From NCBI GenBank assembly GCA_009760855.2, contig WPIO01000043.1:2380001-2444000 (forward strand): DNA of 64,000 nucleotides, written 5' to 3'. The number at the start of each line of letters is the position of its first letter. Position 1 is the stretch's first letter. The position numbers and the translations under genes were made by a program. The stretch comes from Cristatella mucedo. Its lineage: Eukaryota > Bryozoa > Phylactolaemata > Cristatellidae. Shown piece after piece: positions 24,420 to 34,094 of the stretch. The notes beneath the pieces were generated by a model. The model was not told where the DNA came from. It saw only the letters and a program-made list of their open reading frames with translations, and ran no database searches.

Positions 24420-25420
24420 GTGTCATGCAAGCGACCAAGATCAGAGGTTTACAAAAAGGCCACGAGCCACAGTTTATGAGGCAAAGAGAAGTGCATTGCT
24501 ACCTTGACTTGCGAGTTAAATTCGTCCCGTGACGGAACTCCTAACTCAAAAGATTTATATGTCAAATATATTTTCTCCATGAAAGGAATTGAAACTCTAT
24601 TAATCCGTTAGGCACTCTCAAAAAGTGATGCGGATGCATGTCACTTTTTAAATTACGAAAATCACTTATAAATAACGAATCATTTTACAATTGCAGTACA
24701 AAACAGAAAGTGCAGATAGCTAAGACATGCGACAAGAGGGATATCAAGGAAATTGTGTGTCGGGGCGGAAACATTGCCGATGCCCAGTTTACTGGCACGA
24801 CCTTTTTGTGGAGGTGCTCATTGCCTTTAGTTACACGAGGATCTCTAGAATGACAGTACCGTCGTCTTAAAGTACTTACTGCAGCAGTCCCAGCTGTCGT
24901 CGATCTCAACCCCGAACGCTCGCTCGAGTCGGTCGTCGAAGGAACCACCAGGACCGTGCTTGACGTCATGCCAGGGCAGTCGGAATGACTTCGGTTCCCT
25001 ACCCGTACGAGCCTTAGTAACCACGTGCTGTTCATCTATTCACCCTCTTACTTGCTTTGCTGGCACACCCATTTGCTATAGTTACCACTTTCTGGAGCAA
25101 ATTCGTCACGGATGAGAGCTGCCGCCGCTAGCCGTGCTCAAAGCTAAGTCACAGCTCAAAAAACCTTACTGCCATACATGCCAAGCAAAATTAGGCACAA
25201 TATCAGTTAGCTCTCAACCCACGGTAAAAAGTGAACGTGAGACGACGTGTGCCTCAAAAACGCATGCGTTGGGTAACTCCTAAGTCCAAGTATCTCGAAC
25301 GTGAAGTGGAAGAAAACAACAACGACTAAATTAGATCCATCAATGAATATCTAGGAGCCGCTTGTCTGGATTAGAGTGCTAGCTAGGCCGGATCAGGCCT
25401 AAAGGTCAGAGTTTTCCGAA
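24420..25420. other. intron sequence, unassigned
   Basis: A locally GC-richer stretch at 24760-25040 carries an open frame (24685-25035, -) without a recognisable domain. Nothing else is visible. Confidence 0.35.
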
Positions 25421-25424
25421 CTTT

Positions 25425-26510
25425 GACCTAAGGGATCGGCTTTCTGATGTTGTCTGTCTTGCTGATGAAGAAGCTAGAGAAGCCAACGATGAGGTTACCA
25501 CGAGAATCACTAAGTGAGGAGCTCAACTGGACTTGGCTCAGGATATTTTCAGCGGCGAGACGTAGGCAATTCTGCATTGTGCATTTGAGGTTCAGAAATA
25601 TTCTTTGCAGAAGCAAAGTCTGAATGTCGATAGGATTGATTAATATAATATAATGCAGTCCTCTCATTCCTGACTATGAAAACTCGAACCTGGCACATTG
25701 CATATGCTTTCTGATATAGGCCTAGCTAGTTTAATGTCTTAGCTTAACTATTAGTCGTCTGGAGGAGCAGCATGGATGCTCAGTCAGTGGTTCCAACTGA
25801 TTAAGCATATCAGTAATGTTCTGTTGTGGCAGTGATACCAATGATGACAGTTCGAATTGAGGATTATGCTGCAATTTTGCGGAGGAGATATGTTTTCTCT
25901 TACTGCATTTATTACAAAGATCTTGAGGTTTCGTGGTTTAAAGGTGATTGTTGATGTGGGGTGGGCACTCACTGTAGATTTCTCGAAGTGGTCATGTAAT
26001 CACACGTTCATTTCTATGATAATGCGGGAAGTGTGTTACTTTGTGTTGTCTAGTATGTTACTCTTGCTGTGCATGGGGTCATGCTTGTGAGCCACGAGAG
26101 AAAAATAATCAGTCTTTGAAATTAATGTCGCACACACGGGGTCCTTTGCTTCTTCAAATTAACGTCGAAATCATGGATAACCAGGAAAGATTGGTTTCTA
26201 AACTCAGAAATATAATTAGATTTGATAAATCTGTGATAACGGGAGGCTGTGGACACAATGAGAAAAATATTACTGCCACCGCTGAAACCTTTTTATTGGA
26301 GTTACTTAAAATGCGATGTCCAAAAGATTGCTTTAAATTAACGGAAAAATATTTGAAATGTAGAGGCGAGTGGGCGACAATGACGTCCCGTTGTCTGGTT
26401 TTGATTGAGCTGGGCTTATGAAATAGGCATATAGTCGGCGGGGTACCTAAGTAATACACGAACTGTTAATCGATTTCATCCAGGTCTCATTAAAAGGGTG
26501 AAGGCCGAGA
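25425..26510 (-). mobile_element. LINE A endonuclease and linker remnant
   Basis: Read 3' to 5', SSIKTRQRDVIVAHSPLHFK and SNSNKKVSAVAVIF (26154-26459) match the endonuclease of the copy at 1-2570. FKPRNLKIFVINAVREN (25784-25972) matches its linker. GFSSFFISKTDNIRKPI (25434-25500) matches the region before the RT. Confidence 0.75.
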
Positions 26511-26977
26511 TCGCCATTAAATACTTACAATGACTCAGATCGTACAATCACACTGTGGTAGCAACTATTTCCAAAATTGATAAGTGCAGTTACAGATGAT
26601 GACCAGTTGGGCATGCACATAGTTAAGTATAGGTTAAATGTAAAATAAAGGTAATTCGATCGTTAATTTAGCTCCTAAACAAAATTGTAGAGGTAGTATG
26701 CTTTGTCAGGCTTGCTTATGGAGCTCCAGATATGCACTGGCAGGTACCACTCAGGCAGACAGAAGAAGCAAATTAGATAACTCCCTGCTACATGACTCAA
26801 ACCAACGGCTAGAGGATAGAGTGAACTGCTAATGAAGTTGAGGTAAAGCAGGAGCATGTTTCATTTATATTTTTGGGGAGACCCCAATATAGCTCAGATA
26901 ATCAGCTACTGATGGCACGATCTAGGTGCAGCACAGTAAGCTCTCTGTAATAGAAATAAATAAATGAATACTACTAC

Positions 26978-27145
26978 CTGATTATCCAGCCTTTTTCGCA
27001 TAGCAACAGAACAGGCTTGACGGCTAACCCAACCACTTGCAGTGGTAATAAATAGTTTCACACTGCAGGATACGAACCCACCACTTCGCAACTGAGGTCG
27101 TTAAAAGCAAACCCCTTACGTAGTGTGCCATTACGGCTCACCGAT
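26978..27145 (-). mobile_element. SINE2 copy 2
   Basis: On the minus strand: GTGAGCCGTAATGGCACAC, ACGACCTC, box B GTGGGTTCGTATCCTGCAG, then TATTACCACTGCAAGTGG and GTTAGCCGTCAAG. Confidence 0.82.
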
Positions 27146-27219
27146 GCTTACAATCTCGCGATGTGAATATGTTTATCTATGTTTTGTTTATAAAACTTGC
27201 TTAGGCTTTTATTTTTTAG

Positions 27220-27321
27220 ATTGCACCGAACCTGGGAACAGCAGCTGTTGGAGCCATTTTCCTTGCTGCTGCCGGATCCTACTGCATTTTAACACCACTG
27301 GTGGGATATGTTTGTGGAAAG
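27220..27321 (+). CDS. SLC18B1-like transporter (gene A), exon: TM8
   Basis: The acceptor attttttag precedes ATT, and the exon is exactly 34 codons, in phase 0 on both sides. It encodes IAPNLGTAAVGAIFLAAAGS, then YCILTPLVGYVCGK: a hydrophobic helix and a short basic loop ending GK, where relatives have a D/G-K loop. The donor gtaaat lies at the very start of a LINE A 3'-end fragment. Confidence 0.9.
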
Positions 27322-27327
27322 GTAAAT
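27322..27327 (+). promoter_or_regulatory. 5' splice site probably supplied by LINE A
   Basis: GTAAAT follows the last Lys codon. The bases from here on (GTAAATCGCCTAGAAAGA) align with the family A terminal segment GTAAAGCGCCTAGAGAGA seen at 20920-20940 and 55655-55675. Confidence 0.6.
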
Positions 27328-27412
27328 CGCCTAGAAAGATATTGAGTTCTCTGAGGGTGCTTTATCAAGTGTATTATTTTTTTAAATATTATTATTATTA
27401 AAGTTACCATTA
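27322..27412 (+). mobile_element. LINE A 3'-end stub abutting an exon
   Basis: It contains only the terminal hairpin (CGCCTAG ... TTGAGTTCTCTGAGGGTGC), TTTATCAAGTGTATTA and a TTATTATTATTA tail. It is 5'-truncated at the exon border. Confidence 0.85.
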
Positions 27413-28241
27413 AAAATTACCACTGTTAAATCACTCGCATTATAAAATCGCCATTTGTCATTTTCTGGTGTTCTGTCTCTATCACCTGACTCCAAAATAT
27501 TAGGATCATTACCCAAGACATGACAGTGTGCTGTCAGTAAATTTATCAGTTTCCATAGTACTGGAATGATAAATTGTATTGTTTTTTTTGAGAAACTGAT
27601 TCTATTTTTTTCGGCAGCAATACTAGAGAATTATCTCCATTTTGACACTGGGAAACAGTTTGTTACCCAAAATGCTGAATTTCCCTCACTCTAACTTTTC
27701 AGAATCACAAATAATGTCATGAAAGTGAAAGATATAAGGCAATTTAATTAAAGGTAAGTAAAATATATTAGGCAAGTGAAATTTCAATCGTTTAAAACCA
27801 GAAATGTTTTTCCACACATGTAATAGCAGCAGAAATCATTTATATTTGCTTTTATAATAATATGGATGTATTGATATCAGTATTATTGTATGCATTGTGC
27901 AATTGACCTGAATAAGTCTGAAACTATCAGAAGAGTGGTCCGCATTAAAGTTCAGTAAAGTAAAAATCACAATTGGAAGGTAATTATAGAAGCTTCTCTG
28001 CATTGTGCAGTGCATATGCGCCTTACTTCATGACTTGCCTGCCTGTATCGTGTGCAAAACATTAAGCTCAACAGGAAATGCATAGCCACTGCTCTGTACT
28101 AATTTAGGCATCGTCTGTGCTCATCAGTAATACTGTTAAAAAAAATTCCCAACGTACTATTTTGCCAAATTGTACTAACGTACTTAGTTTTAACTTTTTG
28201 ACAAATTATTATGTTCACTAAGTTACTGTTTAATTTTTCAG

Positions 28242-28345
28242 GTTAACCACTACTTCATAAAGGTGATTATTATTGCTGGTTCCACAATTTTAACAGTCAG
28301 CCTACTTCTTCTGGGACCCTCTCCTCTAATATCTATGCTTTCTAC
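28242..28345 (+). CDS. SLC18B1-like transporter (gene A), exon: TM9
   Basis: The acceptor tttttcag precedes GTT, and the donor gtaagt follows two bases of a split codon. The 34 codons encode VNHYFIKVIIIAGSTILTVS, then LLLLGPSPLISMLS: a basic entry, a hydrophobic helix, and the LLGPSP exit typical of this family. It enters in phase 0 and leaves in phase 2, matching the next exon. Confidence 0.9.
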
Positions 28346-28489
28346 GTAAGTGATAAAGAAAGAATTTAAAGCTAACGCGTCTGCAAGCTGCGCATATCTC
28401 CCATGGACATCAAAGCACGATGGTCAAAATTTCTAAAGCACGAGGAAGTTGCTAATGCGCTTACAGACTCTTGTCCATACGTTTATCAG

Positions 28490-28585
28490 GTCTCTGTTAC
28501 TGCTGGTATTTTCATTGATATTACTTGGAATTGGGGTCGTCGGCTGCTGGGTGCCAACTTACCAATTGTGTACAGAAGCACCCAT
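28490..28585 (+). CDS. SLC18B1-like transporter (gene A), exon: TM10
   Basis: The intron before it is only 144 bases. One base completes the split Thr codon. Then come SLLLLVFSLILLGIGVVGCW and VPTYQLCTEAP, and two bases are left before gtaagt. It has a helix and the PTYQLC-type exit loop. The annotated-looking ATG frame at 28403-28600 is in another register and is a shadow. Confidence 0.9.
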
Positions 28586-28599
28586 GTAAGTACCAACTA

Positions 28600-29780
28600 A
28601 AGCTTTCTAACCTAGCGATTATTCGTGTTACAGCTTTTATAATATAACAGATTACCAATTGTTCACGTGAAATGTCAGAGTTGTTTCCAATTTCATGCTA
28701 ATTTAACAATAACTTTTGAAACTTGAGCTTCCTAGAAATTTCTTTGGAAATTTATCTCTCCTCTTCAATTAATAAGGTACTTGATAGAAAAAAGTTCTAC
28801 TTTTACCCCAGTTGTATTTATCGCTTGCACAGAAGTAGCAATAATTACAATAATAAGGAAATTGATGTAGCCTCCTCAGATATCTCAGCTGCTTTTTTAG
28901 GCTCTTTTCATTTGCTGCAAAGAAAGTACAGTCGATTTATTAGTGGTAACTAGTTCAATAAAAGCCCAAAATTAGGTTTGAGGCTACATGCACATAATCA
29001 GCATCCAAATATGGTAAGAGGCAACACACACAGTCTCACGATGGAAGCACCTAAAGGTGGAATCACAGGGACCAATGAAATAGCTGTATTAAATAGATGG
29101 ATTTCTCATCTCTATTCAAATGTGGTCAAATAGGAGATGTCGTGATTTGTTGACATGAATATTCGTGTTTATTCAAGTATCAGTTGACACTGGCTCGTTA
29201 ATTAGAATAAAACATCTAAAGTCTGTAAGTGGTATTTTTGAGAAAATTCCAAAGTGAGCAATTTGTGAATGAGCAAAAACACGTTCACAAATGAGTTTAC
29301 TTCAAGCTTACATTTAGAACTACGAAATGTCTTTTTTCTAATCTCACGACATGCAATTAACCAGATGATACATCTGGAGAAATAAATTAACCACAATATC
29401 TTAATCGCCGACCACAATGTTTAGCTGAGTTGCCCCTAGAGCAACATATGTGCTTCATTTACTGCAAATGAATCTGGCACCTGAAACTTAAATGTATGCT
29501 CCAATCAAACTAACATTCACACGGCAAGCCATACAATATCTATCGAGGCGTGAGTTTGAGTTCATATGGTGACTTAATGCTTAACTTATCTCAAATTATA
29601 TTTCGTTTAGAAATAAAATGGATTGTGTGTTTAAAATAATATTCACATCGATTTTCTGGATACTGACTTTGCCAGATGGCAATACAAGTTAAACTAAATT
29701 TTACGCTCAGCTTTAGCATAAGAACAAATATCTGATGCAACTAAGCAACGTCTCTAAGCTATGCAGAACTAATTGGTTAA
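28600..29780. other. intron sequence, nothing recognised
   Basis: AT-rich intron. The short open frames (28723-28953, 29202-29417) have no recognisable domain. Confidence 0.35.
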
Positions 29781-29784
29781 ATAA

Positions 29785-30612
29785 TAATATTAGTATGCTG
29801 ATTTAGCAGCCTCGGAGAACTTAATCTATCTAGAGGCACTTTACATTTGCTGTTAATAAATCACGATTGAATGGCTAGTGGCTCCATGCTTAATAATCAT
29901 GGTTAGGGGTGACATGCCCAGGACTAACATGCAAATATAGTTGGTGCCAACATGCATTGTGTCAGCAAATATCAGTAGGTAATGGGCAAATAACAGGGAT
30001 TCACTAAATATTGCGATAAAGTAATGCGTTATTAATTTATTTTTAAGTTGGGACAAGTCGATAGAGGTCTTGACCTAATTCGAAGCCAATTCCAGGCTTT
30101 AGTAGCTTGCGAATTAAAGGTCCGTTATCCAAAGGATTTGAGTTTTGCATTAGGAATAGGCAAGCGATTGCATTCCAAAGAGAGGTTTCTGCGATGCTAA
30201 GTCTGATGGTGGACTAGCATTGTCAAGCAACCTAGAGCCAAAATATGAAGGGAACAAAAATTCAGTGATGAAACCTTGAATTCGATGCGTTGCTTAATTT
30301 TCCGCTAGAGCAGGTCGAGGAGAAGTGTTGAAGTGCCTCAACTGTTTACGTCAGACAAGCCGAGATACATAGTTTTGGGCTAGCTGGACGTAGCTGTTTG
30401 CACACATCGGTAGACCATAAGCAGTGAGTTTATGTGCAAGATGGGATGTCATAAATTAACGGGCCAAGCAGGACGGTGTCTCCTTGTCTGAGCTAACCCA
30501 ATTTGAAGACATGTAACGTACCTAAAAATAGACATACTTGAAGGTGGACCTTTTTTAGACGTTCAATAAAAAGTCATGTTGGAACAGGAACTATAGCTTT
30601 GGTGTAGATTCA
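29785..30612 (-). mobile_element. LINE A 3' half, degenerate
   Basis: Antisense hairpin (CTCGGAGAACTTAATCTATC, GGCACTTTACATTTGCTG), then the 3' UTR (GGTTAGGGGTGACATGC) and the C-terminal domain (GGATTTGAGTTTTGCA). Continues to the connecting region near 30400. Confidence 0.75.
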
Positions 30613-30868
30613 ACTGAACACATGCAGACTCAGCTGATTAAAATTTCGAATTTTTTAATTTGCGAATTCCTCTCAGTTTGGTTTATTTTCTTTACCTTAA
30701 TTTTGAAAAAAAACACAATATATTCCTCTGTTAAATTGCCTGTGAATACGGCCTTAGATACAGCTATAAGTCCTATACGGAATTATGAGAGATCCACTGA
30801 TTTTTCGTCTTCCTATTATGTTCACATCAAATCAAACTCCTCCCGATCATAAAAAATGCAAGTAATTA

Positions 30869-30978
<110 letters not shown>

Positions 30979-31334
30979 ATGATACTTTAAGGGAACTTCA
31001 GATGATGCACTTCATGTGGCAAACTTGAAGACAATTTGGTACTCAGTGTCTTATAGATTCCATATAGGGCACACACATTGCAATTACACATAACCTGCAT
31101 ATTAAGGTATTAGAGAACTTTTCAACGTTAAATAAGCAATTTGTAGAAAGTCAATGTATAGTGCAGCAAGCGCACAAAAGATCGTGACTGACTGTCCGTC
31201 GGCAAGCATTCGAGTACTACTCTAGGTCTTACCAATCAAACCTAGTAAAGGCCAAGTCTAGCTTCAATACGAAAAATTGTTCAATCACATTTCCACAATC
31301 CGAAAATCCCCATGTCGGTGATCAAATATATCCT

Positions 31335-32272
31335 GAATTCACTCCCAGTGCGATTCACAAATTGAAAAGGCTAAAGCTTAGACTTGGCTCTGCCAGCATA
31401 TTCCTGTGGAATCCTCACAAAATATGGGTGTCACGTCCAAAAGTGACTTCTCGTTAGACAAACATGTCAGCTTCACAATCATGTATGGCTACTTTCAGGA
31501 ACATAGCATTTCTAATATTCGGGTTGTTTAGGAATTGATACCATGCTTAAGTTGGTCCATGCATGTGTGACATCCAGTTTTGACTTCTGTAGCTCACTTC
31601 TTGCTGGCCTACCGGCATGCTCAATCAGGCAATTACAGCTCGTACAAGACTCTGCAGCTAGGCTTGTCTATCGTGAGCGTTTCAGTTGTCGCATCACACC
31701 ACTTTTCGCTGATCTGCACCGGCTACCAATCAAGCAACGGATCGACTTCAAAGTTTCGCGGCTCATTTTTAGGGTACTTCATTCTTTCACTCAAGCCTAT
31801 TTCTCAGATATAATCCCCCACCAGGCCAAGCATCGTACCACCAGCTTTTCGGAATCCAACCGTTTACAAATACCTCGTACAAAACCTCATATCGTTAGGA
31901 TACCGTTCATTTAGTTCGTATGCTCCCGAAGCCTGGAACTCACTCCCGACGTGCATCAGAACATCACCTGACTTGACCACATTAAATTAGAACTTAAACA
32001 CACACTTATTTAAGACAGCATTTAGTGGGTCCCTGTGAGTCGTCCTTCATGTGCTTATGCATGCTGACACTGTGTGTGCTGCCACTGACCCCACTTGCAT
32101 GCTTACTCCGTGCATGTCACCCATAACTACGTTTTTCATGTTGTTTATCAATCACTCATCATTCAATCGCGCCTCCCTTTTCTGCAAATTGTATGCCCGT
32201 TGAAAGAAATTGAGTTCTCTGAGGGCGCTTTATCACGTGCATTATTAATATTATGAATATTATTATCTTTAT
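31335..32272 (+). mobile_element. LINE A, thumb to 3' tail
   Basis: It starts near the thumb (KLKRLKLRLGSASI-like), then the frame 31543-31914 gives LVHACVTSSFDFCSSLLAGL and QLVQDSAARLVYRERFSC. UTR, hairpin and ATTATTAATATTATG tail end about 70 bases before the last exon of gene A. Confidence 0.85.
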
Positions 32273-32344
32273 TGTTATGCATGCATAGTACTTTTTCTAA
32301 AATCAATAATATCACGTTAATATCACTCAATTCGTAATTTTTAG

Positions 32345-32564
32345 AAAGCAAGGCTTTCCTGCCGACGTTAGCACATACGGAATGGTCGGTGGAATCCTCG
32401 GATCTGCATCGGCTCTCGGAGCGTTTAGTGGTGCAACAGGTGGAGGCCCCTTGGTGACGGCCGTCGGATTCGCTTGGGCGGCAACTTGCTGTGCAGGTGT
32501 GACATTATTAATGGTAATAATAAGATCCCAGCGGAAGGCTGTTAAATTTTTACCTACCTGTTAA
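32345..32564 (+). CDS. SLC18B1-like transporter (gene A), terminal exon: TM11-TM12 and stop
   Basis: The acceptor aatttttag precedes A, which completes an Ile codon with AT from the previous exon. Then come 72 codons and TAA. It reads KQGFPADVSTYGMVGGILGS, ASALGAFSGATGGGPLVTAV, then GFAWAATCCAGVTLLMVIIR and a short basic tail ending KFLPTC. GFPxxVSTYG followed by the Gly/Ala-rich helix 11 (GAFSGATGGG) is characteristic of SLC18B1-like proteins. The ATG at 32382 is internal and not the start. The seven exons together give about 271 residues. Confidence 0.92.
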
Positions 32565-32666
32565 CTCCTGGGCCTTTGGGATATTAGCCTAGGAGTCGTA
32601 ATTTGCGTTTACAGAGCTAAAAGAAAAGTTGCATACATAATTATTTCCTCATCCGAGATGTGCATT

Positions 32667-32795
32667 TGTCAAGCGGTTAAAGTGCTCGCCCCGATCAAGG
32701 TCTGACTGAGGTCGTGGGCTCGAGCCCCGAGGCATATGTGAAGCGCCTGAATAGAGATCAAGTTCTCTTGGGGCGCTAATAAATGAATAATATTA
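32667..32795 (+). mobile_element. SINE1 copy 4, in gene A 3' flank
   Basis: GGTTAAAGTGCTCGCCCCG, box-B-like GGGCTCGAGCCCCGAGGC, AGCGCCTGAATAGAG, AAGTTCTCTTGGGGCGCTAA and a TGAATAATATTATATTAT tail. The 5' head is short. Confidence 0.85.
32778..32783 (+). promoter_or_regulatory. candidate poly(A) signal AATAAA within SINE1
   Basis: This is the first AATAAA after the gene A stop, 214 bases downstream. It is formed by the tail of SINE1 copy 4. Use in vivo is inferred. Confidence 0.45.
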
Positions 32796-32824
32796 TATTA
32801 TAAAACTAATCATGAATAATATAG

Positions 32825-33420
32825 ATAATACATTTAATAAAATTAGCTCAGATAACAATCTCTTTCTAGGCGCTTTCCACTGCTGCAAGGGAAGTACAAT
32901 CGAATGGTTGTTAGTATAATGCTCAATAAATAAAGGACGAGAAGACCATGTTTATAGATGACGTACACAATTTCACAGTGCAAGTATGTTTTTGTGGCAG
33001 CATGGAGGGTGTCGGCATGCATAAGCATATGCCGAGCTGGTTTGATCCAGTGGTTAAGGTGCTCGACCAGACCAAGGTCCGGCTGAGGTCGTGGGCTCAT
33101 GCCCGGAGACTTATGTGAAGAGCTTGAATAGAGATGAGGTTCTTTTGGGTTGCTATTCGTAGGAGTTATATACAAAGGACGAATCACAGGGAACTACTAA
33201 ATGCTGTGACAAATAGGTGCGTTTTCAGTTCCTTTTTTAACTCTGTTCGTGTCAGGAGATGCCGTAATGCATGTAGGGAGTAAACATAGAAGTTAAAATA
33301 TGTGACCTATTCAGATTGATTTTTGGTCGGGCTGTTTTAATGCTACTAATAAGAACTGAGGATGCGCTTTTGAATGTAGCCCCAATCATAATAATAGTCT
33401 ATCGGCGACCTAAATTCGGT
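32825..33420 (-). mobile_element. LINE A 3' half split by SINE1
   Basis: It has an antisense hairpin remnant (CTCAGATAACAATCTCTTTC, GGCGCTTTCCACTGCTGCA) and UTR to 33030. The UTR then resumes at about 33172 (ACAAAGGACGAATCACAGGG) and runs into the C-terminal region. Confidence 0.75.
33031..33171 (+). mobile_element. SINE1 copy 5, nested in LINE A
   Basis: GCCGAGCTGGTTTGATCCAG and TGGTTAAGGTGCTCG, the box-B-like GTGGGCTCATGCCCGG, then AGAGCTTGAATAGAGATGAG and a decayed tail. It is oriented opposite to the host LINE. Confidence 0.85.
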
Positions 33421-33571
33421 GATATTTGACGTCAGGTAGAAAGGCCGACTTACTATGTATGCGGCAGATATTAACAAAGCAATATGGACATCTGTATTAG
33501 ACAATGCCAGCAGCGCAATGTTTTACCAGTGCATTTATTAGCTGCGTAGCATACCGGTACTGTAATTAAAT

Positions 33572-33715
33572 AATAATAATAACAATAATTCACTTGATAA
33601 AGCGCCCTCAGAGAACTTAATTTCTCTCTAGGCGCTTTACATTTGCTGCAAAGTGAAATACCCTTGAATGGTAAGTAAAATCATGCTTGAAAAACAAACT
33701 GAATAATAATGATCT
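33572..33715 (-). mobile_element. LINE A 3'-end stub
   Basis: TAATAATAACAATAATTCAC, hairpin GATAAAGCGCCCTCAGAGAA ... GGCGCTTTACATTTGCTGCA and the first 60 bases of UTR, then truncated. Confidence 0.82.
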
Positions 33716-34094
33716 ACTCTTACGAAGATGTTACATATGAAAATTGCATTGCACACACACCTTCCACTGACGAATTAAAACTCGTGACTTTGTACATAGG
33801 CAAGTGTCCTACTATATAATTATGCAGCTGCTCTGGAATAGAAATGAATGCGAGCAATTTCCACATAATGCAGCAGTGATTATAAAAATATTGTTTGAGA
33901 GGCGACATAGAGAATAATTTTGTTTTATATCACTAGCAGTGGACATGTAAAACTTCTTGATATACACATGATTGTAATACGAAAGCTATATTCGTTTGTA
34001 TTGGTACTACGGAGAACCTGATCTCTGGAAAGGCTAATCACATTCATACCCAAGGCATACGTGCCTCAAAATTATTACTTAAATATTCAGGGTT

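Noticed and set aside
28403-28600. 65-codon open frame beginning with ATG that covers the TM10 exon.
   Set aside because: It is out of register with the spliced transporter. The correct frame gives SLLLLVFSLILLGIGVV and matches the phases of both neighbours.
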